Below are positions 1-5,134 of a stretch of DNA of 5,324 nucleotides, piece after piece; position 1 is the stretch's first letter; each line of letters starts with the position of its first letter. The stretch is from contig SMYP01000012.1 of the NCBI GenBank assembly GCA_007050895.1, forward strand, positions 1-5,324. The letters are read 5' to 3'. The stretch is from Candidatus Bathyarchaeota archaeon. GTDB lineage: Archaea > Thermoproteota > Bathyarchaeia > Bathyarchaeales > UBA233. The notes under the pieces were generated by a model. The model had not been told where the DNA came from. It searched no databases and saw only the letters and a program-made list of their open reading frames with translations. Made by a program: the position numbers and the translations under genes.

Positions 1-1
1 C

Positions 2-676
2 AAAAACAAAACGGGAACCGAAGAGAACCCTTTACGATATTACGAGATTGATTTCCTACACGCGATAAAGGATAATGGAGCTCTTGACGAGGCCAAACTG
101 GCCCACACTGTGATCTTTCTCAGAGACACCGTAGAAGAGAAGTTGCGGGGATACAGCCGACGTGACACAGTGGATTACTACAGGAAAATAGTGACGAAAG
201 CGTGGTCGCAAGTGGAACAAGCCGGTACAGCTAACTTGGGGTCCAAAGCGTACGATGAGCAACTGCTGTGGCTTATGCTTGACCCGGATTACCGATCTCG
301 TACAGAAATTACGTTTCAGAATCGCGTTTTTGAACCGAGCCCTCTCTGGTTCTGGTACTGGTACGGCCACAATCATTATAATCCGCATTCTGCGAACAAA
401 CCGACCATTGACCCGCCAGCCAAACCCGCTCAACCACCAAAGATTCCTGGTGCTGAATTCGCAAACAACATAGCAACCGCGGTGGAAAAAACTTCAAGCA
501 ACATCGTTATGGACGTCGAGAAGTTCGCCAACGCCATAATTCCAATGCAACGGCAGGAAGCGTCGCATGCCCCTGTCCACCGGGAAGACAGCTGCGTATG
601 CGCCTGCGCTGCGTGTGCTTGCGCTTGTGCTTGTGTTTCATGTGCTTGTGCGTGTGCAGGAGGAGGTGTCGGATAA
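2..676 (+). CDS. C-terminal part of a protein with a Cys-Ala-rich tail; candidate substrate of the adjacent radical SAM enzyme
   Basis: The reading frame is open from the left edge, so the true start lies outside the window; 224 codons are visible, ending in TAA. The GTG at 110 is not needed as a start, because coherent sequence continues upstream of it. In order along the visible residues: a charged helical region (about 1-105), an aromatic/His-rich patch rich in W, F, Y and H (115-127), a Pro-rich linker (134-149), an amphipathic helical stretch (about 150-182), then a tail from residue 198 with ten cysteines alternating mainly with alanine and ending GGGVG. No membrane segment is visible in this part. 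From memory, archaeal membrane proteins of a DUF2207-like or TIGR04222-like type can end in similar low-complexity Cys/Gly tails, but I cannot confirm membership. The gene for a PqqD-radical SAM-SPASM enzyme starts two bases after the stop, which suggests the tail is post-translationally modified. Coding status is secure; function is inferred. Confidence 0.85.
   Translation, partial: KNKTGTEENPLRYYEIDFLHAIKDNGALDEAKLAHTVIFLRDTVEEKLRGYSRRDTVDYYRKIVTKAWSQVEQAGTANLGSKAYDEQLLWLMLDPDYRSRTEITFQNRVFEPSPLWFWYWYGHNHYNPHSANKPTIDPPAKPAQPPKIPGAEFANNIATAVEKTSSNIVMDVEKFANAIIPMQRQEASHAPVHREDSCVCACAACACACACVSCACACAGGGVG
593..673 (+). repeat. Cys-Ala low-complexity coding repeat (modified-tail candidate)
   Basis: This is the tail-coding end of the first gene, built from repeated TGY-GCN codon pairs. 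It encodes cysteines in groups of three, four and three (CxCxC, CxCxCxC, CxCxC) separated by the dipeptides Ala-Ala and Val-Ser, then Ala, three Gly, Val and Gly. Cys codons are mixed (TGC in the 5' part, TGT in the 3' part) and Ala codons vary (GCC, GCT, GCG, GCA). The repeat is therefore not a pure nucleotide microsatellite and appears to be kept at the protein level. Confidence 0.9.
661..668 (+). promoter_or_regulatory. Shine-Dalgarno site of the radical SAM gene, inside the upstream coding region
   Basis: AGGAGGTG sits 10 bases before the ATG at 679 and matches the archaeal SD core GGAGGTG. It decides the start of the radical SAM gene in favour of 679 over the in-frame ATG at 598. The same bases encode part of the Gly-Gly-Gly-Val end of the upstream protein, so the two genes are probably translationally coupled. 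Confidence 0.8.
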
Positions 677-678
677 AA

Positions 679-2025
679 ATGAGTTTTCTACGGAGAGCTT
701 TGCGACCGCCTAGAGTTCCTCAAGGTCGCTACACTTACCGCGGGGAGGGTGAGTTTGCGGGCATGTCGCTTCAGTTACGAATTCAACCCGATGGGCGTGG
801 GGTCATGTTGATAAACGCTAACACTGTACTTCACTTGAACGAGACTGCGACCGCTTACACTTACTATTTCATGACAGGTATGCCTGCAAGCGAAATTTTA
901 ACTAAGATTCGTCGTATGTACCGCGTTAACCCAAACAAAGCAAAGGCAGACTACGAAAGAATAGTATATACCATCAGCACTTTGGCACGAACTGAAAAGA
1001 TTTGCCCAGTTTCGTTTCTTGAAGTGGAAAAAGAAGAACCTTTTAGCTACCAGTATTCTGCGCCTTTACGTATGGATTTAGCGCTTACCTTTGAGTGTTC
1101 AAACAATTGCATTCACTGCTACGCTGGTGGACCTCACGAAACTCCCGAACTAAACACCAATCAGTGGAAAGAAGTGATAGACCGCCTCAGCCAAATCGGC
1201 ATTTTCATTTTAACCTTCACAGGTGGCGAGCCGACGCTACGTGAAGACTTGCATATACTATTACAGCATGCCCAGAACAGAGGTATGGTTACGGGTTTGA
1301 TAACTAACGGTAGAAAGATGAAAGACGAGGAATACGTGCGAACCCTTGAGAAAGCAGGTTTAGATTTTGCGCAGGTGACCCTCGAGTCACATAAGCCTGA
1401 AATCCATGATTTGATGACTGCAACTGAGGGAAGCTGGAAGGAAACGGTTGTTGGAATAAAGAACGCAGTGCGCTCGCAGATTTACGTTACGACTAACACT
1501 ACATTGAGCAAATATAATGCTCCAGAATTCCTAAAAACAGTTGACTACATAAAGGAGCTCGGCGTTGCTGCATTTGGCTGCAACAGTCTTATATATTCTG
1601 GCAAGGCAAACGCGATAAGTGAAGAATTCGCTTTGTCTGTTGAAGCGCTAGAAAAGCTTCTGAAGAAAATAAATGACAAAGCCCAGCAGCTTAACCTAAA
1701 GTTTCTATGGTATACACCAACGCAGTATTGTCGTTTTAACCCAGTTCAGCTAGGTTTAGGCGTCAAATCTTGTACAGCAGCGATGATAAACATGTGCATT
1801 GGACCATCGGGGGAGGTTTACCCCTGCCAAAGCTACTTTGAAAGTCTTGGAAACATACTCGTTGATAGGTGGGAAAAAATATGGAATACCCCACTCGCCC
1901 TGAAGATTCGAAACAGAGAATACGTTGAGCCCAAATGCAAAGATTGTCCTCAACTCCAAGTATGTGGCGGAGGATGCCCTTTAGAATTGATAGACAAACA
2001 ATATATCTGTGGTCAATCGGAATAA
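679..2025 (+). CDS. PqqD-like / radical SAM / SPASM peptide-modifying enzyme
   Basis: A predicted 448-residue iron-sulfur enzyme that would use S-adenosylmethionine to start radical chemistry on a peptide. Residues about 25-103 resemble PqqD/RRE peptide-binding domains, including the hallmark LNETA at 53-57. The radical SAM core follows, with CxxxCxxC at C140/C144/C147 for the catalytic 4Fe-4S cluster and GGEP at 182-185. The C-terminal SPASM region is complete: C365-x12-G-x4-C383, then CX2CX5CX3C at C420/C423/C429/C433 and a last C444, with an extra C373. That pattern predicts two auxiliary clusters, as in sactipeptide, ranthipeptide and quinohemoprotein maturases. The start at 679 is chosen for its SD and because an in-frame ATG at 598 would only add an implausible Cys/Arg-rich shadow of the upstream repeat. 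The gene lies two bases after the Cys-Ala-tailed protein, its most likely substrate. Enzyme class is confident; the bond formed is unknown. Confidence 0.93.
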   Translation: MSFLRRALRPPRVPQGRYTYRGEGEFAGMSLQLRIQPDGRGVMLINANTVLHLNETATAYTYYFMTGMPASEILTKIRRMYRVNPNKAKADYERIVYTISTLARTEKICPVSFLEVEKEEPFSYQYSAPLRMDLALTFECSNNCIHCYAGGPHETPELNTNQWKEVIDRLSQIGIFILTFTGGEPTLREDLHILLQHAQNRGMVTGLITNGRKMKDEEYVRTLEKAGLDFAQVTLESHKPEIHDLMTATEGSWKETVVGIKNAVRSQIYVTTNTTLSKYNAPEFLKTVDYIKELGVAAFGCNSLIYSGKANAISEEFALSVEALEKLLKKINDKAQQLNLKFLWYTPTQYCRFNPVQLGLGVKSCTAAMINMCIGPSGEVYPCQSYFESLGNILVDRWEKIWNTPLALKIRNREYVEPKCKDCPQLQVCGGGCPLELIDKQYICGQSE

Positions 2026-2112
2026 ATCCGCTTTACTCAATAGAAACCTATCACAATTCATTTTAATGCATAAAACTTTACCTATGAAAGTCATAATGAA
2101 ACAGTCAAGCTA

Positions 2113-2119
2113 GAGGTGA
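2113..2119 (+). promoter_or_regulatory. Shine-Dalgarno site deciding a TTG start
   Basis: GAGGTGA lies six bases before the TTG at 2126. Its TGA is in frame and blocks any further upstream start, so TTG is the only good start for the HAD-kinase gene. The AT-rich stretch at about 2060-2080 could hold a weak TATA-like element for a separate promoter in the 100-base gap after the radical SAM gene, but nothing there is a strong match. Confidence 0.7.
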
Positions 2120-2125
2120 AAAACG

Positions 2126-3370
2126 TTGCAGACGGCAGAGAGAAGCAAACCTCGGCTAGTGGTATTTGACGTTGAGGGAGTGCTAATCCCAAAAAACCGG
2201 TTCATCTTTGATGTAGGTAAGAGTTTAGGCGTTTCTATGCTGCTGAAAATGCTCCTCATTGGCTTTCTATATGAAGCTGGTCTTGTAACGTTGAAGTGGG
2301 CTCTGAGACGCATTTTTAAAATTATGACTGGAGTTAAAATCGCTAAGATCATCAAGATTTTTAATGAAATTCCTTCAAACCCTCAATTGCTTAGCCTTTT
2401 TGATCAACTCAAAGATAGAAACTTCAAAATAGCGTTGATAAGTTCCGGAATTCCTTCAGTTATCGTTGAGAAATTGGCCAGTACGCTTCACGCAGATTAC
2501 GCCGTTGGCGTTGAGGTTGGTTTGAATGATGAAGCTTTGACTGGTGAAATTTGGGGTGATGCTATAGAAACTAATGGAAAGCGCAAAGTTCTAACGCGAA
2601 TCTTAGCTGCTGCAGGGTTGAATTTGGAAGACTGCGTAGTAGTGGCGGATGACAGGAACAACAGTTGCATTTTTCTCTCTAGGGCGCAGAAAATAGGATA
2701 CAATCCAGACTTTGTGTTACGCGTAAAGGCTGACAACGTTATAACAGGCAGGTTATCCAAGATTTTGCCCCTAATCGACGGAAAACCGCGACAATGGTCG
2801 CTGCCATCTAAGAACGACTTGTTAAGAGAGGGAATTCATGCTTCTGGATTTTTTATTCCAGTTCTTTCCGATTTAGTAGGCGTTTACTCCGTTGCATTGA
2901 TGATTTTCGTAATAAGTGCTGTCTACTCTTTTTCTGAACTATTGCGTATGAACAACACAAATATGCCCGTAATATCGACGATAACTCAGAACGCCGCGTC
3001 ACCGGCAGAACTTTACGAGTTCGCCGCTGCGCCCCTCTATTTTGCCACAGGCATATTGCTAACCTTGCTCATGTTTCCTGCTGTAGTGTCCAGCGCAGCT
3101 ATTGCCGTATTTACTTTGGGAGACAGCACTGCCTCACTATTCGGAGGGCTAATCTCAAAAAAGTCGTTGCCATTAAATAAAAGCAAAACCTTGGAGGGAT
3201 CGCTCATCGGTTTCCTCTTTGCTTTTTTAGCCGGAGCGTTTTTTGTGCCACCAATGCTGGCGTTAATTGCCGCCGCGGTCGCGATGACGATTGAGAGCCT
3301 GCCATTTCCAGTTAACGACAATATTCTAATACCGTTGGGTACAGGATTGGCTTTGTTGGCTATGCTTTAA
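2126..3370 (+). CDS. HAD phosphatase-like domain fused to a dolichol/phytol kinase-like membrane domain
   Basis: 414 residues from a TTG start. Residues about 10-215 form a phosphoserine-phosphatase-like HAD domain: motif I FDVEGVL (D15, with E17 where a second Asp is usual), a hydrophobic helical cap (about 33-75), motif II LISSG (S106/S107), a Lys for motif III (K152 or K154), and motif IV VADDRNN (D175/D176, with N179 where Asp is usual). Residues about 225-414 resemble the COG0170 polyprenol/phytol kinase family: an REGIHASG stretch like the RKxxHxxxG signature (R234, H238, G241), the CTP-kinase-like GDSTASLFG (332-340), KSKTLEGS (352-359), and roughly five to six hydrophobic membrane segments. 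Family members phosphorylate polyprenols or phytol with CTP in the membrane. The fusion suggests one protein handling both addition and removal of phosphate on an isoprenoid or related lipid, but the substrate is unknown. It stands apart from the radical SAM gene by 100 bases. Domain calls are confident; the reaction is inferred. Confidence 0.85.
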   Translation: MQTAERSKPRLVVFDVEGVLIPKNRFIFDVGKSLGVSMLLKMLLIGFLYEAGLVTLKWALRRIFKIMTGVKIAKIIKIFNEIPSNPQLLSLFDQLKDRNFKIALISSGIPSVIVEKLASTLHADYAVGVEVGLNDEALTGEIWGDAIETNGKRKVLTRILAAAGLNLEDCVVVADDRNNSCIFLSRAQKIGYNPDFVLRVKADNVITGRLSKILPLIDGKPRQWSLPSKNDLLREGIHASGFFIPVLSDLVGVYSVALMIFVISAVYSFSELLRMNNTNMPVISTITQNAASPAELYEFAAAPLYFATGILLTLLMFPAVVSSAAIAVFTLGDSTASLFGGLISKKSLPLNKSKTLEGSLIGFLFAFLAGAFFVPPMLALIAAAVAMTIESLPFPVNDNILIPLGTGLALLAML

Positions 3371-3840
3371 ATTTGAAATAACGCTTTTTCATGATTAAGT
3401 ACAGCGTAATTTTTACCTTTTTTAACTATCTTGTGCCCTTCCTGCTCTACCCGCAGTTTTTGAGCTTCTGCGCTATCTGGGTAATTCTCGTTCAATGTGT
3501 CACCTGTCTTCAAGGTGGACTAGTAGGGTGTGATGTCTCTCTCGCCGTTTTTTTCTCGCTTTCCTGCGACCTTTGTTGCGATCCAAACAAGGATGCCTGT
3601 GGTCATGGAGCAGATGATTGTGGCATTATGTTTCTTGGCAAGTGTAGTGCAGATGTTGTTGATTGTGATTAGTTTTCCCTCTGGCACTTTTCTTATTATT
3701 TGATCAACTTCCATTTGGGCAGGTATAACTACGGTGCCTATCCCCCAGCGTTTGCTTAGTTTGTCTTTGTTTTGTTCAAATTTGGGAAGCCCTTTGATGT
3801 CGTTTAGCTTTTCAATCTATGTTGTCTTCTTTCTTGGCAT
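3367..3840 (-). pseudogene. Ada/ATL-like (MGMT-type DNA-binding domain) protein gene with two in-frame TAG codons
   Basis: Reading leftward from ATG at 3840 gives 157 codons to TAA at 3369-3367, interrupted only by TAG at codon 8 (3819-3817) and codon 107 (3522-3520). The protein matches what I know of the Atl1/MGMT-like winged-helix family: an EKL..IKGLPK N-terminus, KRWGIGTVVIP, VPEGKLITINNI, LAKKHNATIICSMTTGI, DITPY, then TLKTGDTLNENYP, EAQKLRVEQEGHKI and KGKNYAVLN. Relatives have a Trp in the KSWREKL-like start and in TPYWR, exactly where the two TAGs fall. Other expected features are eroded: the PGG before EAQ is DSA, and CP is CS. The PCHR alkyl-acceptor motif is absent, so an intact version would be an ATL-like lesion-binding protein rather than a methyltransferase. 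No frameshift is present, so decay is recent or the TAGs are read through. A 64-codon internal frame from 3714 would lack both ends. Family assignment is from memory. Confidence 0.8.
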
Positions 3841-3892
3841 AAAACTAGCCTGCTATGAAAATTACCGAAAGCTTTTTATCAATTTATCTCTC

Positions 3893-3898
3893 AAAAAA
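3893..3898 (-). terminator. T-tract terminator after the GIY-YIG gene
   Basis: On the minus strand a run of six T residues within TTCTTTTTTGAG begins 12 bases after the GIY-YIG stop. Archaeal transcripts commonly end at such T-tracts without a hairpin. The 70-base gap to the next leftward gene also contains GATAAAAAG (minus strand, about 3879-3871), a weak TATA-like element about 30 bases before the ATG at 3840, so that gene may have had its own promoter. Confidence 0.4.
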
Positions 3899-3910
3899 GA
3901 ACCGCTTACA

Positions 3911-4180
3911 TCATTGATATTTGTTTTGTGTATTAATCAAATTGACTTTCTGTTGATGCGACAGTTTTTTTATCTCTCTTTCCCGTTTCATCGCTTTCGT
4001 TCGCGAATCAAAAAGTTCAACGTAAGCAATCTGTTTGGGCTTATGAGTTATAGTATATCGAGCACCTTTTCCGCTTTCGTGAAGTCTTGTCCGCTCTTCT
4101 AAGTTCTTGGTATAACCAGTGTAAAAACTTCCATCTCTGCAAAGAAGAATATACACGTAAAAGGGCAATGGTGCATTCAC
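3911..4180 (-). CDS. GIY-YIG domain nuclease, UPF0213/YhbQ type
   Basis: An 89-residue single-domain protein, the usual size for this family of small predicted endonucleases related to the UvrC N-terminal domain. Visible motifs are FYVYILLC (the GIY strand, Y10), DGSFYTGYT (the YIG strand, Y20-T-G), R30 in LEERTRLH, GKGARYT (37-43), and KREREIKKLS with E67 as the likely metal-binding Glu, followed by LI...N86. All expected catalytic positions are present, so it should be an active metal-dependent DNA nuclease; substrates of this family are poorly defined. The start is GTG at 4180, the first start codon after the in-frame TGA of the upstream gene; GGGAG overlaps the start region, so ribosome binding may depend on coupling. 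It lies nine bases downstream of the PD-(D/E)XK-like gene, so the two form an operon. Stop is TGA. Confidence 0.88.
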   Translation of the reverse strand: MNAPLPFYVYILLCRDGSFYTGYTKNLEERTRLHESGKGARYTITHKPKQIAYVELFDSRTKAMKREREIKKLSHQQKVNLINTQNKYQ

Positions 4181-4189
4181 TCCCAGACT

Positions 4190-4855
4190 TCAATAAACCG
4201 AATAATCGGAAAGCATACCTCTATGCAATGCGCGCTTCATGTAGGCTTCTGGATCGATTTCTCTGACTTTTGCTTGATCAACGTCGATTATATAGATTTC
4301 TTGTATGCGCGCGTTTTGGATTTCTTCTTTCGTAACCGGTGGATTTTGATAGTACGCGTCACAGAGTTTCTTGATCGCCTCTATTTCTTCAGCTGTTCTT
4401 TTTCTGGGTGACTTAGCTAATGCACGTGGAAAAGGCAGTATGTAATGAGGTGGCATGCCTAACGCGAATTTTCCGGCAAAGCTGTTGTACCTTATTATTT
4501 TGCTGGCCAACCGGGCTGACGTATAAGTTAAGGGAGATAACGCATACTCGGGAGGAATAAAGCCTGTTTCTATTTCAACTATAAGGTTTCCATAGCCTTT
4601 CATAGAGTACAAATCGCAAGTTAATAGCGTGCTGACCTGATATTCAAGTTGCACCTCGTATCCTTTCAAGATAAGGTATTTCGCGCAGACAAGTTCCATT
4701 ACGGAATGGTTAATTTTTACAACGTTCTTCGTTTGGAGGTTAACTAGCCAGTCCTTAAGCATGTTTAGCTTGTTTTCAACCTCTTTTTCAACGTCGAGCG
4801 TAAGCCGCGACATTAAAGTGGTTAAATCTTGCTCGAATCTATCTCTACCATTCAT
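4190..4855 (-). CDS. conserved archaeal hypothetical protein with a PD-(D/E)XK-like core
   Basis: 221 residues; I do not recognise a named family, though the sequence has the feel of a conserved archaeal hypothetical. Residues 5-45 are charged and helical, possibly a short coiled coil. Then comes a pattern like restriction-type nuclease folds: NHSVMELVCAKYLILKGYEV (helix with E54), CDLYSMKGYG (D81) and LIVEIETGF (E94-x-E96). This gives E...D-x12-E-x-E, with Glu where PD-(D/E)XK nucleases usually have Lys; the following helix (114-123) supplies R115, K119 and R122. Next are a PP-containing segment (100-140), a PRKRTAEEIEAIKKLCDAYY helix (150-169) and IYIIDVD (187-193). No signal peptide or membrane segment is seen, so it is likely cytoplasmic. 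ATG at 4855 directly follows an in-frame TGA and is preceded by a weak SD (GGAAATGA). It is the first gene of an operon with the GIY-YIG nuclease, which favours a nucleic-acid role. Coding is secure; the nuclease assignment is tentative. Confidence 0.85.
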   Translation of the reverse strand: MNGRDRFEQDLTTLMSRLTLDVEKEVENKLNMLKDWLVNLQTKNVVKINHSVMELVCAKYLILKGYEVQLEYQVSTLLTCDLYSMKGYGNLIVEIETGFIPPEYALSPLTYTSARLASKIIRYNSFAGKFALGMPPHYILPFPRALAKSPRKRTAEEIEAIKKLCDAYYQNPPVTKEEIQNARIQEIYIIDVDQAKVREIDPEAYMKRALHRGMLSDYSVY

Positions 4856-4892
4856 CTGTCATTTCCTTGCCATTTGATACGGGTGGTTCATT

Positions 4893-4904
4893 TATTTAAA
4901 TTTC
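4893..4904 (-). promoter_or_regulatory. BRE/TATA-like promoter for the leftward operon
   Basis: The minus strand reads GAAATTTAAATA, a BRE-like purine tract joined to a TATA-like octamer. It lies about 40 bases upstream of the ATG at 4855, which would give a leader of roughly 10-20 bases. It is the best-placed promoter for the PD-(D/E)XK-like and GIY-YIG genes. Confidence 0.5.
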
Positions 4905-4925
4905 AAGCATTGATATTAACCCCTG

Positions 4926-4933
4926 TATATAAA
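4926..4933 (-). promoter_or_regulatory. second TATA-like box (TTTATATA on the minus strand)
   Basis: TTTATATA is the classic archaeal box A. Here it is about 70 bases upstream of the ATG at 4855 and could give a longer leader. Read on the plus strand it is TATATAAA and could instead drive a rightward transcript into the non-coding region. Direction cannot be settled from sequence. Confidence 0.35.
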
Positions 4934-4947
4934 TCATGAAATCTCCA

Positions 4948-4959
4948 AACCAATTGGTT
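4948..4959. repeat. perfect 12-base palindrome AACCAATTGGTT
   Basis: A perfect dyad just upstream of the TATA-like boxes of the leftward operon. Its position and symmetry would suit a dimeric regulator site, but no second copy is seen in the window and no regulator gene is adjacent, so it may be chance. Confidence 0.3.
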
Positions 4960-5013
4960 AAGAGGCAATCAAGCCAATTTGAGTTTAAATACTTGCCATT
5001 GTTTGCAGTTTCT

Positions 5014-5063
5014 AGCTGAAGATAACATGCATTAGTTTAGATTTTTCTGTCAAAAATTCAGCT
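5014..5063. repeat. nested inverted repeat (AGCTGAA/TTCAGCT enclosing TTTTT/AAAAA)
   Basis: AGCTGAA (5014-5020) pairs with TTCAGCT (5057-5063). Inside it TTTTT (5042-5046) pairs with AAAAA (5052-5056) around the loop CTGTC, directly stacked on the outer stem on its 3' side. It could form a bulged stem-loop in RNA from either strand. Its function is unknown. Confidence 0.35.
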
Positions 5064-5134
5064 GCTGTTAAATATAGAATTGATTTGCTATCGTACAAGC
5101 AACTTAATACGAAACGGAAGTATTACTGTATATC

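Noticed and set aside
56..433. Minus-strand 125-codon frame
   Set aside because: It is antisense to the continuous first gene and shows no recognisable domain.
598..678. Extended start of the radical SAM gene at ATG 598
   Set aside because: It would add 27 Cys/Arg/Leu-rich residues that are only the shifted-frame reading of the upstream Cys-Ala repeat; a strong SD precedes ATG 679, and the PqqD-like domain begins after it.
2084..2113. Short ATG frame (nine codons) upstream of the HAD-kinase gene
   Set aside because: Too short, no SD, and no leader-peptide features; it probably arises by chance in the intergenic gap.
3391..3672. Plus-strand 93-codon frame with a hydrophobic N-terminus
   Set aside because: It is the antisense shadow of the Ada/ATL-like frame, which has family motifs throughout; this frame has Cys-rich random-looking sequence and no SD.
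3734..4102. Plus-strand 122-codon frame rich in Phe/Leu/Ser
   Set aside because: It lies antisense to the GIY-YIG gene and the start of the Ada/ATL-like gene; its hydrophobic composition follows from the complementary strand's Lys/Glu codons.
4936..5019. 27-codon ATG frame in the right-hand gap
   Set aside because: No SD, no recognisable motif, and it crosses the palindrome; length is within chance expectation.
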